A stretch of 64,000 nt of DNA from an uncultured Bacteroidales bacterium (GTDB lineage Bacteria; Bacteroidota; Bacteroidia; Bacteroidales; Paludibacteraceae): the NCBI GenBank assembly GCA_900317745.1, contig ONHW01000003.1, positions 62,001 to 126,000 on the forward strand, given 5' to 3'. Every line of letters starts with the position of its first letter. The stretch's first letter is position 1. Below the pieces are notes generated by a model, which did not search any database, was not told the DNA's origin, and was given only the letters and a program-made list of their open reading frames with translations. Shown here piece after piece: positions 42,633-51,961 of the stretch. The translations under genes were made by a program, and so were the position numbers.

Positions 42633-44024
42633 ATGAATATATCGATTTTTGGATTAGGGTATGTCGGATGCGTGGGAGCTGCGTGTCTGGCGAAATTGGG
42701 ACATCGGGTAGTCGGTGTCGATGTGAATGAGAACAAAGTAAGGCTGATCAACGAAGGCAAGCCGACAATCATCGAAGAAGGGATTGCGGAGTTGTGTGCG
42801 GAGGCGCATGAGAAAGGGTTGATGAGCGCAACGATTGATGTGCGGGAAGCGGTGCATGGGACAGATGTGTCGTTTATAGTGGTTGGGACGCCTTCGTCTA
42901 AAGAAGGACACCTCAATCTCAATTACATTTACAAAGTGGCTGAGCAGATTGGTGCTGCTTTGAGCGATAAACCGGCTAACAAAGACGGATTGCGGCATAT
43001 TATCGCTATTCGTTCGACGGTGCTGCCGGGGACGAATGAGAAAGTGGGGGAGATCATTGCTCAGGCGAGTGGACTGGTTCGTGGGAAGGATTTTACCATC
43101 GTCAGCAATCCGGAGTTTCTGCGCGAAGGTACGTCCGTCAAGGATTATTTCAACCCGCCTTTGACGCTTGTTGGCACGGATATGCCGGAGGCAGAGGCTG
43201 TATTCCGCGAGATCTATCAAGGTATAGATGCGGAGTTCATCAGTACAGACATTCGCGTGGCAGAAATGATGAAGTATGTGAACAATACCTATCATGCACT
43301 AAAAATCGTATTTGGCAACGAGGTGGGAAATATCTGCAAGGAACTGAATATTGACAGCCACAAGGTGATGGAGATATTCTGCAAAGACAAGCAACTCAAT
43401 ATCAGTCCATATTATTTCAAACCCGGTTTTGCGTATGGCGGTTCGTGCTTGCCGAAGGATATGAAGGCACTCAAGACCCTGGCACATGATCATTATGTGG
43501 AAGTGCCTGTGATTGAAGCAATTGGCGAGTCGAACGAGTTGCAGAAGAAACGTGCCGTACAACTGATCATGGCGCAAGGACAACGCAAAGTGGGTATCTT
43601 AGGTCTGTCTTTTAAGTCAGGAACGGATGACCTGCGTTGTTCGCCGATAGTGGATGTGGTCGAGAGTCTATTAGGTAAGGGATTTGAGATTCGTATCTAT
43701 GACAAGAACGTCAAAGTGAGTGAGTTAACCGGTACAAACAAGGACTTCATCATGGCGAAGATTCCGCATCTGCAGCATTTCGTGAGCGATGATCTGGAGG
43801 CTGTGTGCCGTGAGAGCGATGTGTTAGTGGTGACTAACAAAGAGAAAGAGTTCGCCGAACTGCTGGCTCGCTACCCCAATAAAACGGTAGTTGATCTTGT
43901 CCGTCAGTGGAAAGAGGTGGATTATTCCGGTCATTACGAAGGCCTTTCGTGGGGCGATATCAACACCAACCGTCCAGGACAAGAAACCTCTATAGCGCAG
44001 GATTTCAGACAGACCGAATTTTAG
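42633..44024 (+). CDS. nucleotide-sugar dehydrogenase (GDP-mannose/UDP-glucose 6-dehydrogenase family)
   Basis: A 463-residue enzyme. It has the Rossmann motif IFGLGYVGCVGAACLAKLGH, VVGVDVNENKVRLINEGKP, FLREGTSVKDYFNPP (substrate loop), and the catalytic Cys in GGSCLPKDMKAL. The GGSCLPKD form and the N-terminal sequence are closer to AlgD-type GDP-mannose dehydrogenases than to UDP-glucose dehydrogenases (GGSCFPKD), but substrate is not certain. It makes a uronic-acid sugar donor and appears to close the polysaccharide locus. Confidence 0.92.
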   Translation: MNISIFGLGYVGCVGAACLAKLGHRVVGVDVNENKVRLINEGKPTIIEEGIAELCAEAHEKGLMSATIDVREAVHGTDVSFIVVGTPSSKEGHLNLNYIYKVAEQIGAALSDKPANKDGLRHIIAIRSTVLPGTNEKVGEIIAQASGLVRGKDFTIVSNPEFLREGTSVKDYFNPPLTLVGTDMPEAEAVFREIYQGIDAEFISTDIRVAEMMKYVNNTYHALKIVFGNEVGNICKELNIDSHKVMEIFCKDKQLNISPYYFKPGFAYGGSCLPKDMKALKTLAHDHYVEVPVIEAIGESNELQKKRAVQLIMAQGQRKVGILGLSFKSGTDDLRCSPIVDVVESLLGKGFEIRIYDKNVKVSELTGTNKDFIMAKIPHLQHFVSDDLEAVCRESDVLVVTNKEKEFAELLARYPNKTVVDLVRQWKEVDYSGHYEGLSWGDINTNRPGQETSIAQDFRQTEF

Positions 44025-44409
44025 ATTGCAGATATTAGAATTTAGTTTTTGATTGATACTTTCTGAAAAAGACCGACGAGGCTACGTTCGTAGCCGTATG
44101 GCACAGTTGTGACGGAGCAGATTTATTGAGCATTCTCCGCAATCAGTAGCCAAAACCTATTATGCCGACGCTGGTTTTGGGATGCTATTCAAAGATTCTT
44201 CCAGCATCTGTCGCCGAGATCGGTAAGGTTGATAAAGGATTCGGAAAAATAAAAATGAAACAACTTAAATGATTCAACTTGTTCCTTTTCTCGTCAATCG
44301 CGCTACCTATTTCTGTACATAAGGAACAAGCCGAACGTGAGGCTAAGCCGGAGAAAGGAATGAACGGAAGTATTTATATTATACGTTATAAGAATAAAAA
44401 TCAAAGGAT
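44025..44409. other. 385-bp intergenic region with hairpins and no intact gene
   Basis: It holds a perfect hairpin GGCTACG-TT-CGTAGCC (44080-44095) and an inverted repeat CTTGTTCCTT (44278-44287)/AAGGAACAAG (44321-44330). A short open stretch around 44062-44151 (KKTDEATFVAVWHSCDGADL) looks like decayed coding sequence, but I cannot name it. It marks the change from AT-rich locus to GC-richer core. Confidence 0.5.
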
Positions 44410-44901
44410 ATGAAAAAGTTTATGACAATACTTGCGGCAGCGATGCTCGCCGCAACGGGAATGCAAGGCAAGACTATCGTGGTGTATTTTTCTGCCATGG
44501 GAACGACGAAAAATGCCGCTCAGGTGTTAGCCAAGGAGCAAAACGCCGTGTTGTGGGAGATTGAGCCTGCCGAACGCTACACGGCAGCCGATCTGGACTG
44601 GCGAAACAAGCAGTCGCGTTCGTCGCTGGAGATGGCCGATCCGGCGGCACGTCCGACCATCAAACAATGCACGAACATCCAGCCGTACGACACTATCTAT
44701 GTAGGTTTTCCTATCTGGTGGGGTATATGCCCGAGGATCATCGATTCGTGGCTGGAGAATAACCTGGAGCAGCTGGAGAGCAAGACCTTGATACCGTTTG
44801 CCACCAGTGGCGGCAGCGGCATTGAGCAGTCGGAGACTTATCTGAAGAAGACCTATCCATCGCTGCACTGGCAGAAAGGATTGCTGCTGAACAAGATGTG
44901 A
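44410..44901 (+). CDS. exported flavodoxin-like protein
   Basis: A 163-residue protein with a Sec signal peptide (MKKFMTILAAAMLAATGMQG) and then a flavodoxin fold. KTIVVYFSAMGTTKNAAQVL contains the phosphate-binding loop (SAMGTTKNA), and YVGFPIWWGICPRIIDSWLE is typical of flavodoxin_4 proteins. It binds FMN and probably works in the periplasm. A signal peptide on this family is common in Bacteroidales. The next gene starts 47 bp later, so they may be co-transcribed. Confidence 0.88.
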   Translation: MKKFMTILAAAMLAATGMQGKTIVVYFSAMGTTKNAAQVLAKEQNAVLWEIEPAERYTAADLDWRNKQSRSSLEMADPAARPTIKQCTNIQPYDTIYVGFPIWWGICPRIIDSWLENNLEQLESKTLIPFATSGGSGIEQSETYLKKTYPSLHWQKGLLLNKM

Positions 44902-44948
44902 ATGCAACAGTAACCCGACAAAAACGACAATTACTCAACAAACATACA

Positions 44949-46649
44949 ATGAAACGATTCTATATCTCAGTTATGCTGTGTGTGGCAGCGATGTGTACAT
45001 GGGCGCAGGTGCCAATGCCGGAGTGGACCAAACAACTGGTGAACCTCAATCCCGAAGTGATAGATTCGATTCAGCGTTTCGCCATCGATCCAGAGTTGCT
45101 GGCTGACTATGATCTCACTCCCGCGGATATGCAGACACGTACGTACATCGTATATTACCACCAGCCTGTCAAGCACAGCAATCCCACAGGGCCGCAGTTC
45201 TCCCTGCGTGCGACGATCACGGTGTTCAACGACGCCGATGTGACTACAGCCGTCAACCATTTGTACTGCGGCGGTTATGCGTTGCAAAAAGACTGGCTGA
45301 AAATGCCGGATGCGATGTTTGTGACGGGCAAGACCGAGTCTGACATGGAGATAGCGCACCGCTATCATGCCAATTTCATCAGTCTGGAGTACCGATACTT
45401 CCAGTACTCGGCACCAGAACGCTGCTACGAGAACCTGGATGACCTGCGTAGCGAGGAGGCTGCGGAAGACTTCCACAACCTGCTGACCGCTCTGAAGAAA
45501 GTGATGAAAGGCAAATGGGTGATGTCGGGCGTGAGCAAAGGCGGTGCAGCCACGTTGCTGCAACATGCGTTCCATCCCGAGGATGCGGATATATTCGTGC
45601 CGTACTCGGCTCCGTTCTTCGACACGAACTGCGACACTGTGATGCAGACCTACTGGCAAACGCACGGCTGGAACAAAGAGTACCGCGACATGATCATGGA
45701 CATCTGCCGGCAGTTCACACAACGCGAGGCGACGATCTATCCGCTGTTCTACAAGATGTTGAAAGACGACTCAAAGACGGATGATTATGTCTATGGCCGC
45801 TATCTGGCTACTGCGGCGCACTTCGGATATCAGGAGCATACGTATTCCGACACCGCCGAACTCCGCAAAAACATAGACTTCAACGGCAACATGATGTATC
45901 TGTATGATGTGCATCAGTACAACGACACGGTGTATGCCATTATGGCTATCAATGGTCAGTTTAAGTTGAACGGTTTCGGCAATTGGATCGACTGGCTTCG
46001 CAGCAATCCTGGAGCAGGTTCGCCCTCTCGCCCGGCACGTTCCGCACATAGCGTAGGTCAGTTGCCGTTCGGCGTGACGGAAGCCGAGTGGTGGGGCAAC
46101 GAGACCATCGGCAAGACCGAACAGGCGTATGAGTACCAGTCGAAAACGGAACTGGGCTATTACGACCTGAGGTTTGACCTGATAGTAGGAGCAGAGTCGG
46201 CACCGGCATGGAACGCGGCGTACAAGAAGTATGTAGGCACGCTTCGGGATTTCGACAACCCGTACTACGCCTCGTGTACGTTCAACCGCAGCCTGTATGA
46301 CCTGGCAACCGGCACCACGCAGAATGCCATGAAACCGATCATTTTCCTGTATGGCGAGGATGATTCGTGGACGGGTGCGGCGATGAAAGACCCGTTCGTC
46401 AACGGCACGAACGTGCATAAGTTCATCTTGCCCGCGCAGAACCACGGCGTGCACTTCACATCGAACACCGATCCCGCCAAGTGCAAGCAGATAACCGACA
46501 TTCTGGACGGCGTGTTAGGCGCTCCGCAAACGGCATTGACAATTATCCCGCAGCCGGATGTGCGGGCGCGGAAAGTGCTGCGTGACGGCATGCTGCTGAT
46601 TGAGCGTGACGGGCAGCTCTATACGATGGAAGGCCGCAAGGCGGAGTAG
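44949..46649 (+). CDS. secreted S37-family (PS-10) tripeptidyl aminopeptidase
   Basis: A 566-residue protein from ATG 44949 with signal peptide MKRFYISVMLCVAAMCTWAQ. The alpha/beta-hydrolase nucleophile is in WVMSGVSKGGAATLLQ (Ser of GVSKGG); the charge-relay Asp and His are probably in GEDDSWTGA and QNHGVHF near the end. The C-terminus ends VLRDGMLLIERDGQLYTMEG, a short tail like those on other Bacteroidales exported proteins. It cleaves peptides from N-termini and serves peptide scavenging. Confidence 0.87.
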   Translation: MKRFYISVMLCVAAMCTWAQVPMPEWTKQLVNLNPEVIDSIQRFAIDPELLADYDLTPADMQTRTYIVYYHQPVKHSNPTGPQFSLRATITVFNDADVTTAVNHLYCGGYALQKDWLKMPDAMFVTGKTESDMEIAHRYHANFISLEYRYFQYSAPERCYENLDDLRSEEAAEDFHNLLTALKKVMKGKWVMSGVSKGGAATLLQHAFHPEDADIFVPYSAPFFDTNCDTVMQTYWQTHGWNKEYRDMIMDICRQFTQREATIYPLFYKMLKDDSKTDDYVYGRYLATAAHFGYQEHTYSDTAELRKNIDFNGNMMYLYDVHQYNDTVYAIMAINGQFKLNGFGNWIDWLRSNPGAGSPSRPARSAHSVGQLPFGVTEAEWWGNETIGKTEQAYEYQSKTELGYYDLRFDLIVGAESAPAWNAAYKKYVGTLRDFDNPYYASCTFNRSLYDLATGTTQNAMKPIIFLYGEDDSWTGAAMKDPFVNGTNVHKFILPAQNHGVHFTSNTDPAKCKQITDILDGVLGAPQTALTIIPQPDVRARKVLRDGMLLIERDGQLYTMEGRKAE

Positions 46650-46664
46650 GGAACAGTCCGGTGA

Positions 46665-47564
46665 CTATTGCTTAACCGTCCAGTCGGCAACGGTATAGTC
46701 GGCTTCGACCGATGCCTGGACGGAATCCGGCAGTTGGCAGAAGAAATCGATATGTGTCATCTGCTCGACCTCATCTACGGGTAGCATGTAGGTCATTAGA
46801 GGCCGGTTGGCAGGCGCATTATTCATAACAAAACCGATGGCAGTCCAGCTGCTATCGGTTTTTTTGCGTAGCAGCACTTTGTAGAACGACTGCGGCACAA
46901 CGATCTTGCGCACATCGCCGATAGTATGGGAGGCATCGGTAACAATCGGTCCGCAGCATACATACACGTTGCCGTACGCTACCGCCAGGTCGCGCACCAG
47001 TTCCTCCAGATCCTTCCAGTCGCCGGCGTTGTTGTTATGGTTCTGCGGACACATATTGGTCATGTAGAACGACTCTCGCATCGCCTGGTCGGACCACTTC
47101 ATGTCGCCTGCAGGAGCCATGTGTCCGCGGTCGTAGCCGGAACGGCTGTAATCTTTGGAAACGACGGGATCGCCGTCCACAAGCGGATCGGGCAGGAACT
47201 TGTCGGAACGCGAATTATCCCCGCCTACCTCATGATGGGTCAACTCGTATGCCACCCAGTTGGGCAGATGCCAGTCGTGGTTGTAACTGACCGTATATGC
47301 CAGATGCTCGATGATCTGCTGGCTGCGCGAGTCGGTGACCTGCGGCAGCTCGTAGCGCACATCCGCCGTGGCGGCAGTAGCCGTGTGCTGTTGACCGGCA
47401 GCAACGGTTGCCGCTGCAGGTGCTGCGGGCTGTGATGCCTCAGCCTGACTGTGACCCGTCAGATACGTGGAGTAAACATACGACAATATAGCGACCAGAC
47501 ATGCCGCTATGGATACGATACGCGCCGAACGGCGGGAACGTTTATTGCGATTGTGTGTTGACAT
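46665..47564 (-). CDS. DNA/RNA non-specific endonuclease (NUC1/EndoG family), exported
   Basis: A 299-residue protein whose start ATG at 47564 lies next to its promoter; the longer frame to 47696 runs through the promoter region and is rejected. It has an N-terminal signal anchor (RIVSIAACLVAILSYVYSTY) and an Ala/Thr-rich linker. The beta-beta-alpha-metal nuclease core is YSRSGYDRGHMAPAGDMKWS (catalytic His in DRGH), followed by NMCPQNHNNNAGDW with the metal-binding Asn. It probably degrades extracellular nucleic acid. It converges on the S37 gene with 15 bp between the stops. Confidence 0.9.
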   Translation of the reverse strand: MSTHNRNKRSRRSARIVSIAACLVAILSYVYSTYLTGHSQAEASQPAAPAAATVAAGQQHTATAATADVRYELPQVTDSRSQQIIEHLAYTVSYNHDWHLPNWVAYELTHHEVGGDNSRSDKFLPDPLVDGDPVVSKDYSRSGYDRGHMAPAGDMKWSDQAMRESFYMTNMCPQNHNNNAGDWKDLEELVRDLAVAYGNVYVCCGPIVTDASHTIGDVRKIVVPQSFYKVLLRKKTDSSWTAIGFVMNNAPANRPLMTYMLPVDEVEQMTHIDFFCQLPDSVQASVEADYTVADWTVKQ

Positions 47565-47568
47565 GATG

Positions 47569-47600
47569 CAAAGGTACGAATAAATTATGAAAAATGCAAA
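47569..47600 (-). promoter_or_regulatory. promoter of the NUC1 nuclease gene (minus strand)
   Basis: On the minus strand: TTTG (47600-47597), 20 nt, TACCTTTG (47576-47569). The start codon follows 5 nt later, so the leader is extremely short. Confidence 0.75.
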
Positions 47601-47646
47601 TTTTCCGAAAATAATTTGTAATTTTCCGAAAATATTTGTATCTTTG
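47600..47646 (+). promoter_or_regulatory. promoter of dut with a tandem 21-bp direct repeat
   Basis: TTTG (47615-47618), 20 nt, TATCTTTG (47639-47646). Two direct copies of ATTTTCCGAAAATA(A)TTTGTA lie at 47600-47620 and 47621-47640, each with a TTTTCCGAAAA palindrome, placed exactly around the -33 box. Confidence 0.7.
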
Positions 47647-47664
47647 CAGAAAAAATCGACAGAT

Positions 47665-48099
47665 ATGGAATTACGCATCATCAACAAGAGTACCAATCCT
47701 CTTCCCCGCTACGAGAGCGCACAGGCCGCCGGCATGGATATCCGCTGTAATATATCCGAGCCGGTTACCTTGCATCCGCTGGAGCGCAAACTGATACCTA
47801 CGGGCTTGTTCATCGAACTGCCTGCGGGCTACGAGGCGCAGATTCGTCCGCGCAGCGGTATGGCGCTCAAGCGCGGCATAACCGTACTGAACACTCCCGG
47901 CACGATAGATGCCGACTACCGCGGCGAAGTAGGCGTTATACTGATCAACCTGAGCAACGAGGACCAGACCATCGAACCCGGCGAGCGCATCTGCCAGATG
48001 GTGATTGCGCGTCATGAGCAGCCGGAGGTGGTGGAGGTGACCGAACTGAGTGCCACCGAGCGAGGTGCCGGAGGATTCGGTCATTCGGGACGCAAATAG
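47665..48099 (+). CDS. dut: deoxyuridine 5'-triphosphate nucleotidohydrolase (dUTPase)
   Basis: A 144-residue trimeric dUTPase with all five motifs: AAGMDIRCN (I), [12 protein letters not shown] (II), [10 protein letters not shown] (III; catalytic Asp), [10 protein letters not shown] (IV) and [13 protein letters not shown] (V). It converts dUTP to dUMP, limiting uracil in DNA and feeding dTMP synthesis. ATG 47665 is chosen because it gives the normal N-terminus and lies 18 bp after the -7 box. The lipase-like gene starts 7 bp downstream. Confidence 0.96.
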   Translation: MELRIINKSTNPLPRYESAQAAGMDIRCNISEPVTLHPLERKLIPTGLFIELPAGYEAQIRPRSGMALKRGITVLNTPGTIDADYRGEVGVILINLSNEDQTIEPGERICQMVIARHEQPEVVEVTELSATERGAGGFGHSGRK

Positions 48100-48106
48100 C
48101 AGGAAG

Positions 48107-49237
48107 ATGTACAGACAGATTCTATCGCTCGTAGCAGTGGCGGTGTTGCTTGGCGCATGCGCCTCCACCCGTCAGCAGAAGGCAGCCCCGGCAAAGAAAG
48201 GCGGCGTGCTGGAGCATGTGCTGTACTATCCGTCGGTTGACCAGCACGGCGACAGTCTGACATTGTCGGGTAAGATCTATATGCCCGAACACCCCAAAGG
48301 AATCATTCTGTTGCCGCACTACACGATAGCCTCCAACGCTGAGGTGCCCTCAACCGGCGGCTCGGGTGAGGAGCGTTTTTTGCGGAACGATTATGTGCTG
48401 ATCATGCCCGACTACATAGGCTACGGTGCGACGCGCGACAGGGTTCATCCGTACCTGCACGGCGAACTCACGGCGCGCAATACCGTGGATATGCTGCTGG
48501 CGTCGCGTGCCGCTGTTGACAGTATGTTGCAGGCCACGACACCCGCCCGCCGCCTGACGGTGGATACAATCAGCGTAGTGGGATTCTCGCAAGGCGGTGC
48601 AACAGCGCTGTGGGTACTTAAACTGCTGGAGCAGAACTATGCCGACCGCGTACATGTCACCGGCTGCTACGCCGGTAGTGGACCGTATGATGTAGCAGCC
48701 ACCTACGATGTGGCGGTTGCGGAGAACAAAGTAGGCATGCCGATGGTTATACCGATGCTTGTGATGGGTACGAGTGCCGCCTACGACCTCCATCTGCAGC
48801 GCGAGCAGTTCTTCACGCCCGAGTTGGATAAGCATTACGACGACTATGTGACCTCCAAGACGCATACGTTCCCTGAACTGTATCTGCGCATGCTGAATCA
48901 CAAAGTCAGCCATTGGCTGACCGCCTACGGTGCCGACAAGACGCAACCCGAAACCCGCCGGATGTACGAAGGGCTGTTGCGCTCCAGCCTGGTGCATTAT
49001 CCACTGGACAGTTGCGAAGTAGGGCAGCAGGTTATCTGCCCGGAGTGGCGACCTGTGACGCCCGTATATATCCTGCATTCCTACAACGATCCGATAGTTA
49101 CTTTCCGTTGCGCCGAACATCTGCAACGTTGCTGGCAGGACCTGCCGAACGTCACTTATGACTTTGGCGACTATGGCGGGCACATGCGTTCGGCAAAGAT
49201 GTTTTTCAGTCGTGTTAAGGAGCGCTTGGCGCAGTAG
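48107..49237 (+). CDS. lipoprotein alpha/beta hydrolase (secretory-lipase-like)
   Basis: A 376-residue protein from ATG 48107. The signal is MYRQILSLVAVAVLLGAC with lipobox LLGA-Cys18. The mature part is an alpha/beta hydrolase: HYTIASNAEVPSTGG, YVLIMPDYIGYG, and the nucleophile motif VVGFSQGGATALWVLK (Ser in GFSQGG). A C-terminal VYILHSYNDPIVTFRCAEHL and DYGGHMRSA probably hold the acid and His. It is anchored in a membrane facing the periplasm or the surface. The substrate is unknown. It lies 2 bp before umuC. Confidence 0.85.
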   Translation: MYRQILSLVAVAVLLGACASTRQQKAAPAKKGGVLEHVLYYPSVDQHGDSLTLSGKIYMPEHPKGIILLPHYTIASNAEVPSTGGSGEERFLRNDYVLIMPDYIGYGATRDRVHPYLHGELTARNTVDMLLASRAAVDSMLQATTPARRLTVDTISVVGFSQGGATALWVLKLLEQNYADRVHVTGCYAGSGPYDVAATYDVAVAENKVGMPMVIPMLVMGTSAAYDLHLQREQFFTPELDKHYDDYVTSKTHTFPELYLRMLNHKVSHWLTAYGADKTQPETRRMYEGLLRSSLVHYPLDSCEVGQQVICPEWRPVTPVYILHSYNDPIVTFRCAEHLQRCWQDLPNVTYDFGDYGGHMRSAKMFFSRVKERLAQ

Positions 49238-49239
49238 CA

Positions 49240-50502
49240 ATGTTTGCATTGGCGGATTGCAATAATTTCTTTGTCAGTTGTGAACGGGTGTTCCGTCCCG
49301 ACCTGCGTGACAAACCCGTGCTTGTGCTATCGGGTAACGACGGTTGTGTGATAGCCCGCAGCAACGAGGTGAAGCGTCTCGGTATAAAGATGGGCGTGCC
49401 GTTCTATCTGATACAGCAGCAGGTGAAGCAATACGGGATAGTACACTTCTCGTCGAACTTTGCGTTGTACGGCGATCTGAGTTCGCGTATCATGCACATC
49501 CTTGGCAATTACACCGACGATCTGCAGCAATACTCTGTTGACGAGGCGTTTCTTGACCTGTCGCACATGGCTGCGCAGGAAGAGATGGTAGATATGTGCC
49601 GCGCTATCCGTAAGGAGATTCTGCAGGGCATAGGCGTTCCCGTGTCGTTCGGCATAGCACCCTCCAAAACATTGTGCAAGATAGCCGCCGATTATGCGAA
49701 ACATTATGCCGGTTATCACGGCGTGTGTATCATCGACAGCGAAGACAAACGCCGTAAAGCATTGTCCACCGTGCCGATAGGAGATATATGGGGGATAGGT
49801 AGGCATACGTGCAAGAAGTTGGAGAGTGCCGGTGTGCAGACGGCGTTGGATTTTGCTGACTGTAGCGAGGCGTATGCCCGAAACCTGCTGCATAAGACGG
49901 GTTGGGAAACCTGGCGCGAGTTGAACGGCACAGCCTGTATTTTGAACCGCGATTTGCCCATGAAGCAGTCAATCACCTACAGCCGCACGTTTGCTCACCC
50001 CGTGACCGACCGCTCGCTGCTGGAGCATGCGTTGAGCGAGTTCTGCGCGCACGCCGCGCTAAAGTTACGCAAGCAACATAGCGTGTGCAAGTATATGCTG
50101 GTGTTCGCCCACTCGTCGCGATTCAGCAACCAGCCCTCGCCATCCATCAGCGCCACACTGACCTTTCAGCCACCCACAGCCAACACTCAGGAGATGCTGG
50201 AGCAGTTAATCAAAGTGGTGCGAAAGCAGTGGTGCGAAGGCAGTCAGTACAAGCGAGGCGGAGTAGTAATGCTGGGTATAGAAAGTGCACAAACACTGCA
50301 GCAACAGTTGTTCGACACGCGTGACCGCGACCGCGACAACCGCCTGCAAAAGACAATTGACGACGTGAATAACCTGTTTGGCAAAGATACCCTGTCGCAG
50401 GCAGTGTACATGCCAACGAACGACAAGTTGTACGAAATAGGGCAGAAAAGTCCGGGCTATACTACCAACATCAACGAAATAATAACCCTCAAGGCGGATT
50501 AA
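49240..50502 (+). CDS. umuC: Y-family DNA polymerase (UmuC-like)
   Basis: A 420-residue translesion polymerase. It has FALADCNNFFVSCERVFRPD at the start (first catalytic Asp), VLSGNDGCVIARSNEVK, the catalytic SVDEAFLDL (Asp-Glu) near residue 103, and helix-hairpin-helix DIWGIGRHTCKKL. C-terminal DUF4113-like sequence follows (residues 365-420). umuD is not next to it. The last codons and stop lie within the arms and loop of a bidirectional terminator. Confidence 0.92.
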   Translation: MFALADCNNFFVSCERVFRPDLRDKPVLVLSGNDGCVIARSNEVKRLGIKMGVPFYLIQQQVKQYGIVHFSSNFALYGDLSSRIMHILGNYTDDLQQYSVDEAFLDLSHMAAQEEMVDMCRAIRKEILQGIGVPVSFGIAPSKTLCKIAADYAKHYAGYHGVCIIDSEDKRRKALSTVPIGDIWGIGRHTCKKLESAGVQTALDFADCSEAYARNLLHKTGWETWRELNGTACILNRDLPMKQSITYSRTFAHPVTDRSLLEHALSEFCAHAALKLRKQHSVCKYMLVFAHSSRFSNQPSPSISATLTFQPPTANTQEMLEQLIKVVRKQWCEGSQYKRGGVVMLGIESAQTLQQQLFDTRDRDRDNRLQKTIDDVNNLFGKDTLSQAVYMPTNDKLYEIGQKSPGYTTNINEIITLKAD

Positions 50503-50515
50503 CACCTTGAGGGTT
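50484..50515. terminator. bidirectional terminator between umuC and glyA
   Basis: Perfect 11-bp stem AACCCTCAAGG (50484-50494) and CCTTGAGGGTT (50505-50515), with the umuC stop codon in the loop. It serves both converging genes. Confidence 0.8.
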
Positions 50516-50543
50516 GTTGTAGTCAGAGGCCATTCACCTTTAT

Positions 50544-51821
50544 TTACCATGCAAACAACGGGTAGGCTTGCATCTCGGCATTTACCTCGGCACGTACGGC
50601 AGCAATCACCTGCTCGTCGTCGGGCGACAGTAGCACGCGGTCGATAAGTTCAACGATCCACGGCATCTTGTCCTCTTTCAGTCCGCGCGTGGTGATAGCC
50701 GGAGTACCGAACCGCAGACCCGAGGTCTGGAAGGCGCTACGGCTGTCAAACGGAACCATGTTCTTGTTCGTTGTGATATCCGCCGCCACGAGTGCCTGCT
50801 CGGCTTTCTTGCCGGTAAGGTCGGGATATTTCGTCCGCAGGTCAACGAGCATCGAGTGGTTGTCCGTACCGCCGGAGATAACTTTGTAACCCAGGTCCAC
50901 AAACGCTTGCGCCATGACTGCGGCGTTGCGTTTGACTTGCTGCTGATAGGTCTTGAACTCGGGTTGCAGCGCCTCGCCGAACGCAACGGCTTTGGCAGCA
51001 ATCACATGCTCGAGCGGTCCGCCTTGCGTGCCGGGGAAAACAGCCGAGTCGAGTAGGGCGGACATCATCTTCACTTCGCCCTTGGGTGTTGTTTTGCCCC
51101 ACGGGTTGGGAAAATCTTCACCCATCAGAATGATACCTCCGCGCGGACCGCGCAATGTCTTGTGGGTGGTGGAGGTGACGATATGGGCATAGCGCAGAGG
51201 ATTTTTCAACAGTCCGGCGGCAATCAGTCCTGCAGGGTGCGCCATATCTACCATAAAGATAGCGCCGATCTCGTCCGCCACCTTGCGTATGCGCTCATAG
51301 TCCCACTCGCGGCTGTAGGCTGATGCACCGGCGATGATCAGTTTGGGCTTGTGCTCGCGCGCTTTGCGCTCCAGGTCGTCGTAATCCACCATGCCTGTTG
51401 CCTCGCACAGGTCGTAACCGATGGCGTTGAACATCAGTCCGGAGAAGTTCACCGCCGAGCCGTGGCTGAGGTGACCGCCGTGGCTGAGATTAAGTCCCAT
51501 GAATGTGTCACCTGCCTTCAGGCACGCCATGAACACCGCCATGTTAGCCTGTGCGCCGGAGTGCGGCTGCACGTTGACATACGCTGCGCCGTAGAGCTGC
51601 TTGAGGCGAGTGCGGGCAAGTTCCTCCACCTGGTCAACTACCTCGCAACCACCATAATAACGGTGGGCAGGATAGCCCTCGGCATACTTGTTGGTCAGCA
51701 CGCTGCCCATAGCCTGCAGTACCTGGTCGGATACGTAGTTCTCGCTGGCGATAAGTTCGATTCCTTTGGTCTGACGCTCACGCTCCATGCGGATGAGGTC
51801 AAAAATCTGTTGGTCTTTCAT
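50544..51821 (-). CDS. glyA: serine hydroxymethyltransferase
   Basis: A 425-residue PLP enzyme interconverting serine and glycine with tetrahydrofolate. Hallmarks are [37 protein letters not shown], the PLP-Lys motif [15 protein letters not shown], and [15 protein letters not shown]. The start [17 protein letters not shown] at 51821 is normal; the longer frame to 51857 runs into a GAAAGGTGGAAATTG repeat tract. It is transcribed from a divergent promoter pair shared with the EamA gene. Confidence 0.96.
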   Translation of the reverse strand: MKDQQIFDLIRMERERQTKGIELIASENYVSDQVLQAMGSVLTNKYAEGYPAHRYYGGCEVVDQVEELARTRLKQLYGAAYVNVQPHSGAQANMAVFMACLKAGDTFMGLNLSHGGHLSHGSAVNFSGLMFNAIGYDLCEATGMVDYDDLERKAREHKPKLIIAGASAYSREWDYERIRKVADEIGAIFMVDMAHPAGLIAAGLLKNPLRYAHIVTSTTHKTLRGPRGGIILMGEDFPNPWGKTTPKGEVKMMSALLDSAVFPGTQGGPLEHVIAAKAVAFGEALQPEFKTYQQQVKRNAAVMAQAFVDLGYKVISGGTDNHSMLVDLRTKYPDLTGKKAEQALVAADITTNKNMVPFDSRSAFQTSGLRFGTPAITTRGLKEDKMPWIVELIDRVLLSPDDEQVIAAVRAEVNAEMQAYPLFAW

Positions 51822-51841
51822 ACTATAATTGTATTGGATAT

Positions 51842-51892
51842 TCGTTTCGGTTTCCACCTTTCAATTTCCACCTTTCAATTTTCACCTTTCAG
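51842..51892 (-). repeat. tandem GAAAGGTGGAAATT repeats in the glyA leader
   Basis: Three near-identical copies of a GAAAGGTGGAAATT-like unit (minus strand) lie between the glyA promoter and start codon. A related AAAATTGAAAATTGAAAGG string precedes nth at 58422. Confidence 0.75.
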
Positions 51893-51896
51893 CATG

Positions 51897-51944
51897 CAAA
51901 GTTACATATTTTTTTGCAAAATTCCAAATATTTCCGTAACTTTG
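51897..51944. promoter_or_regulatory. interleaved divergent promoters of glyA (-) and the EamA gene (+)
   Basis: Minus: TAACTTTG at 51904-51897, with TTTGG near 51928-51924 as -33 element. Plus: TTTG (51913-51916), 20 nt, TAACTTTG (51937-51944). The two overlap face to face, so use of one may hinder the other. Confidence 0.7.
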
Positions 51945-51961
51945 TGCGATTTTTTTGTAAT

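Noticed and set aside
44080-44095. Hairpin GGCTACG-TT-CGTAGCC as terminator of the dehydrogenase gene
   Set aside because: It lacks a T run on either strand and has a two-base loop.
44967-46454. Long minus-strand frames opposite the S37 peptidase gene
   Set aside because: No motif; codon pattern is that of a shadow of the plus-strand gene.
48350-49249. 299-codon minus-strand open frame
   Set aside because: It lies wholly opposite the lipoprotein hydrolase, whose signal peptide and catalytic motifs are clear; a shadow frame in GC-rich coding DNA.
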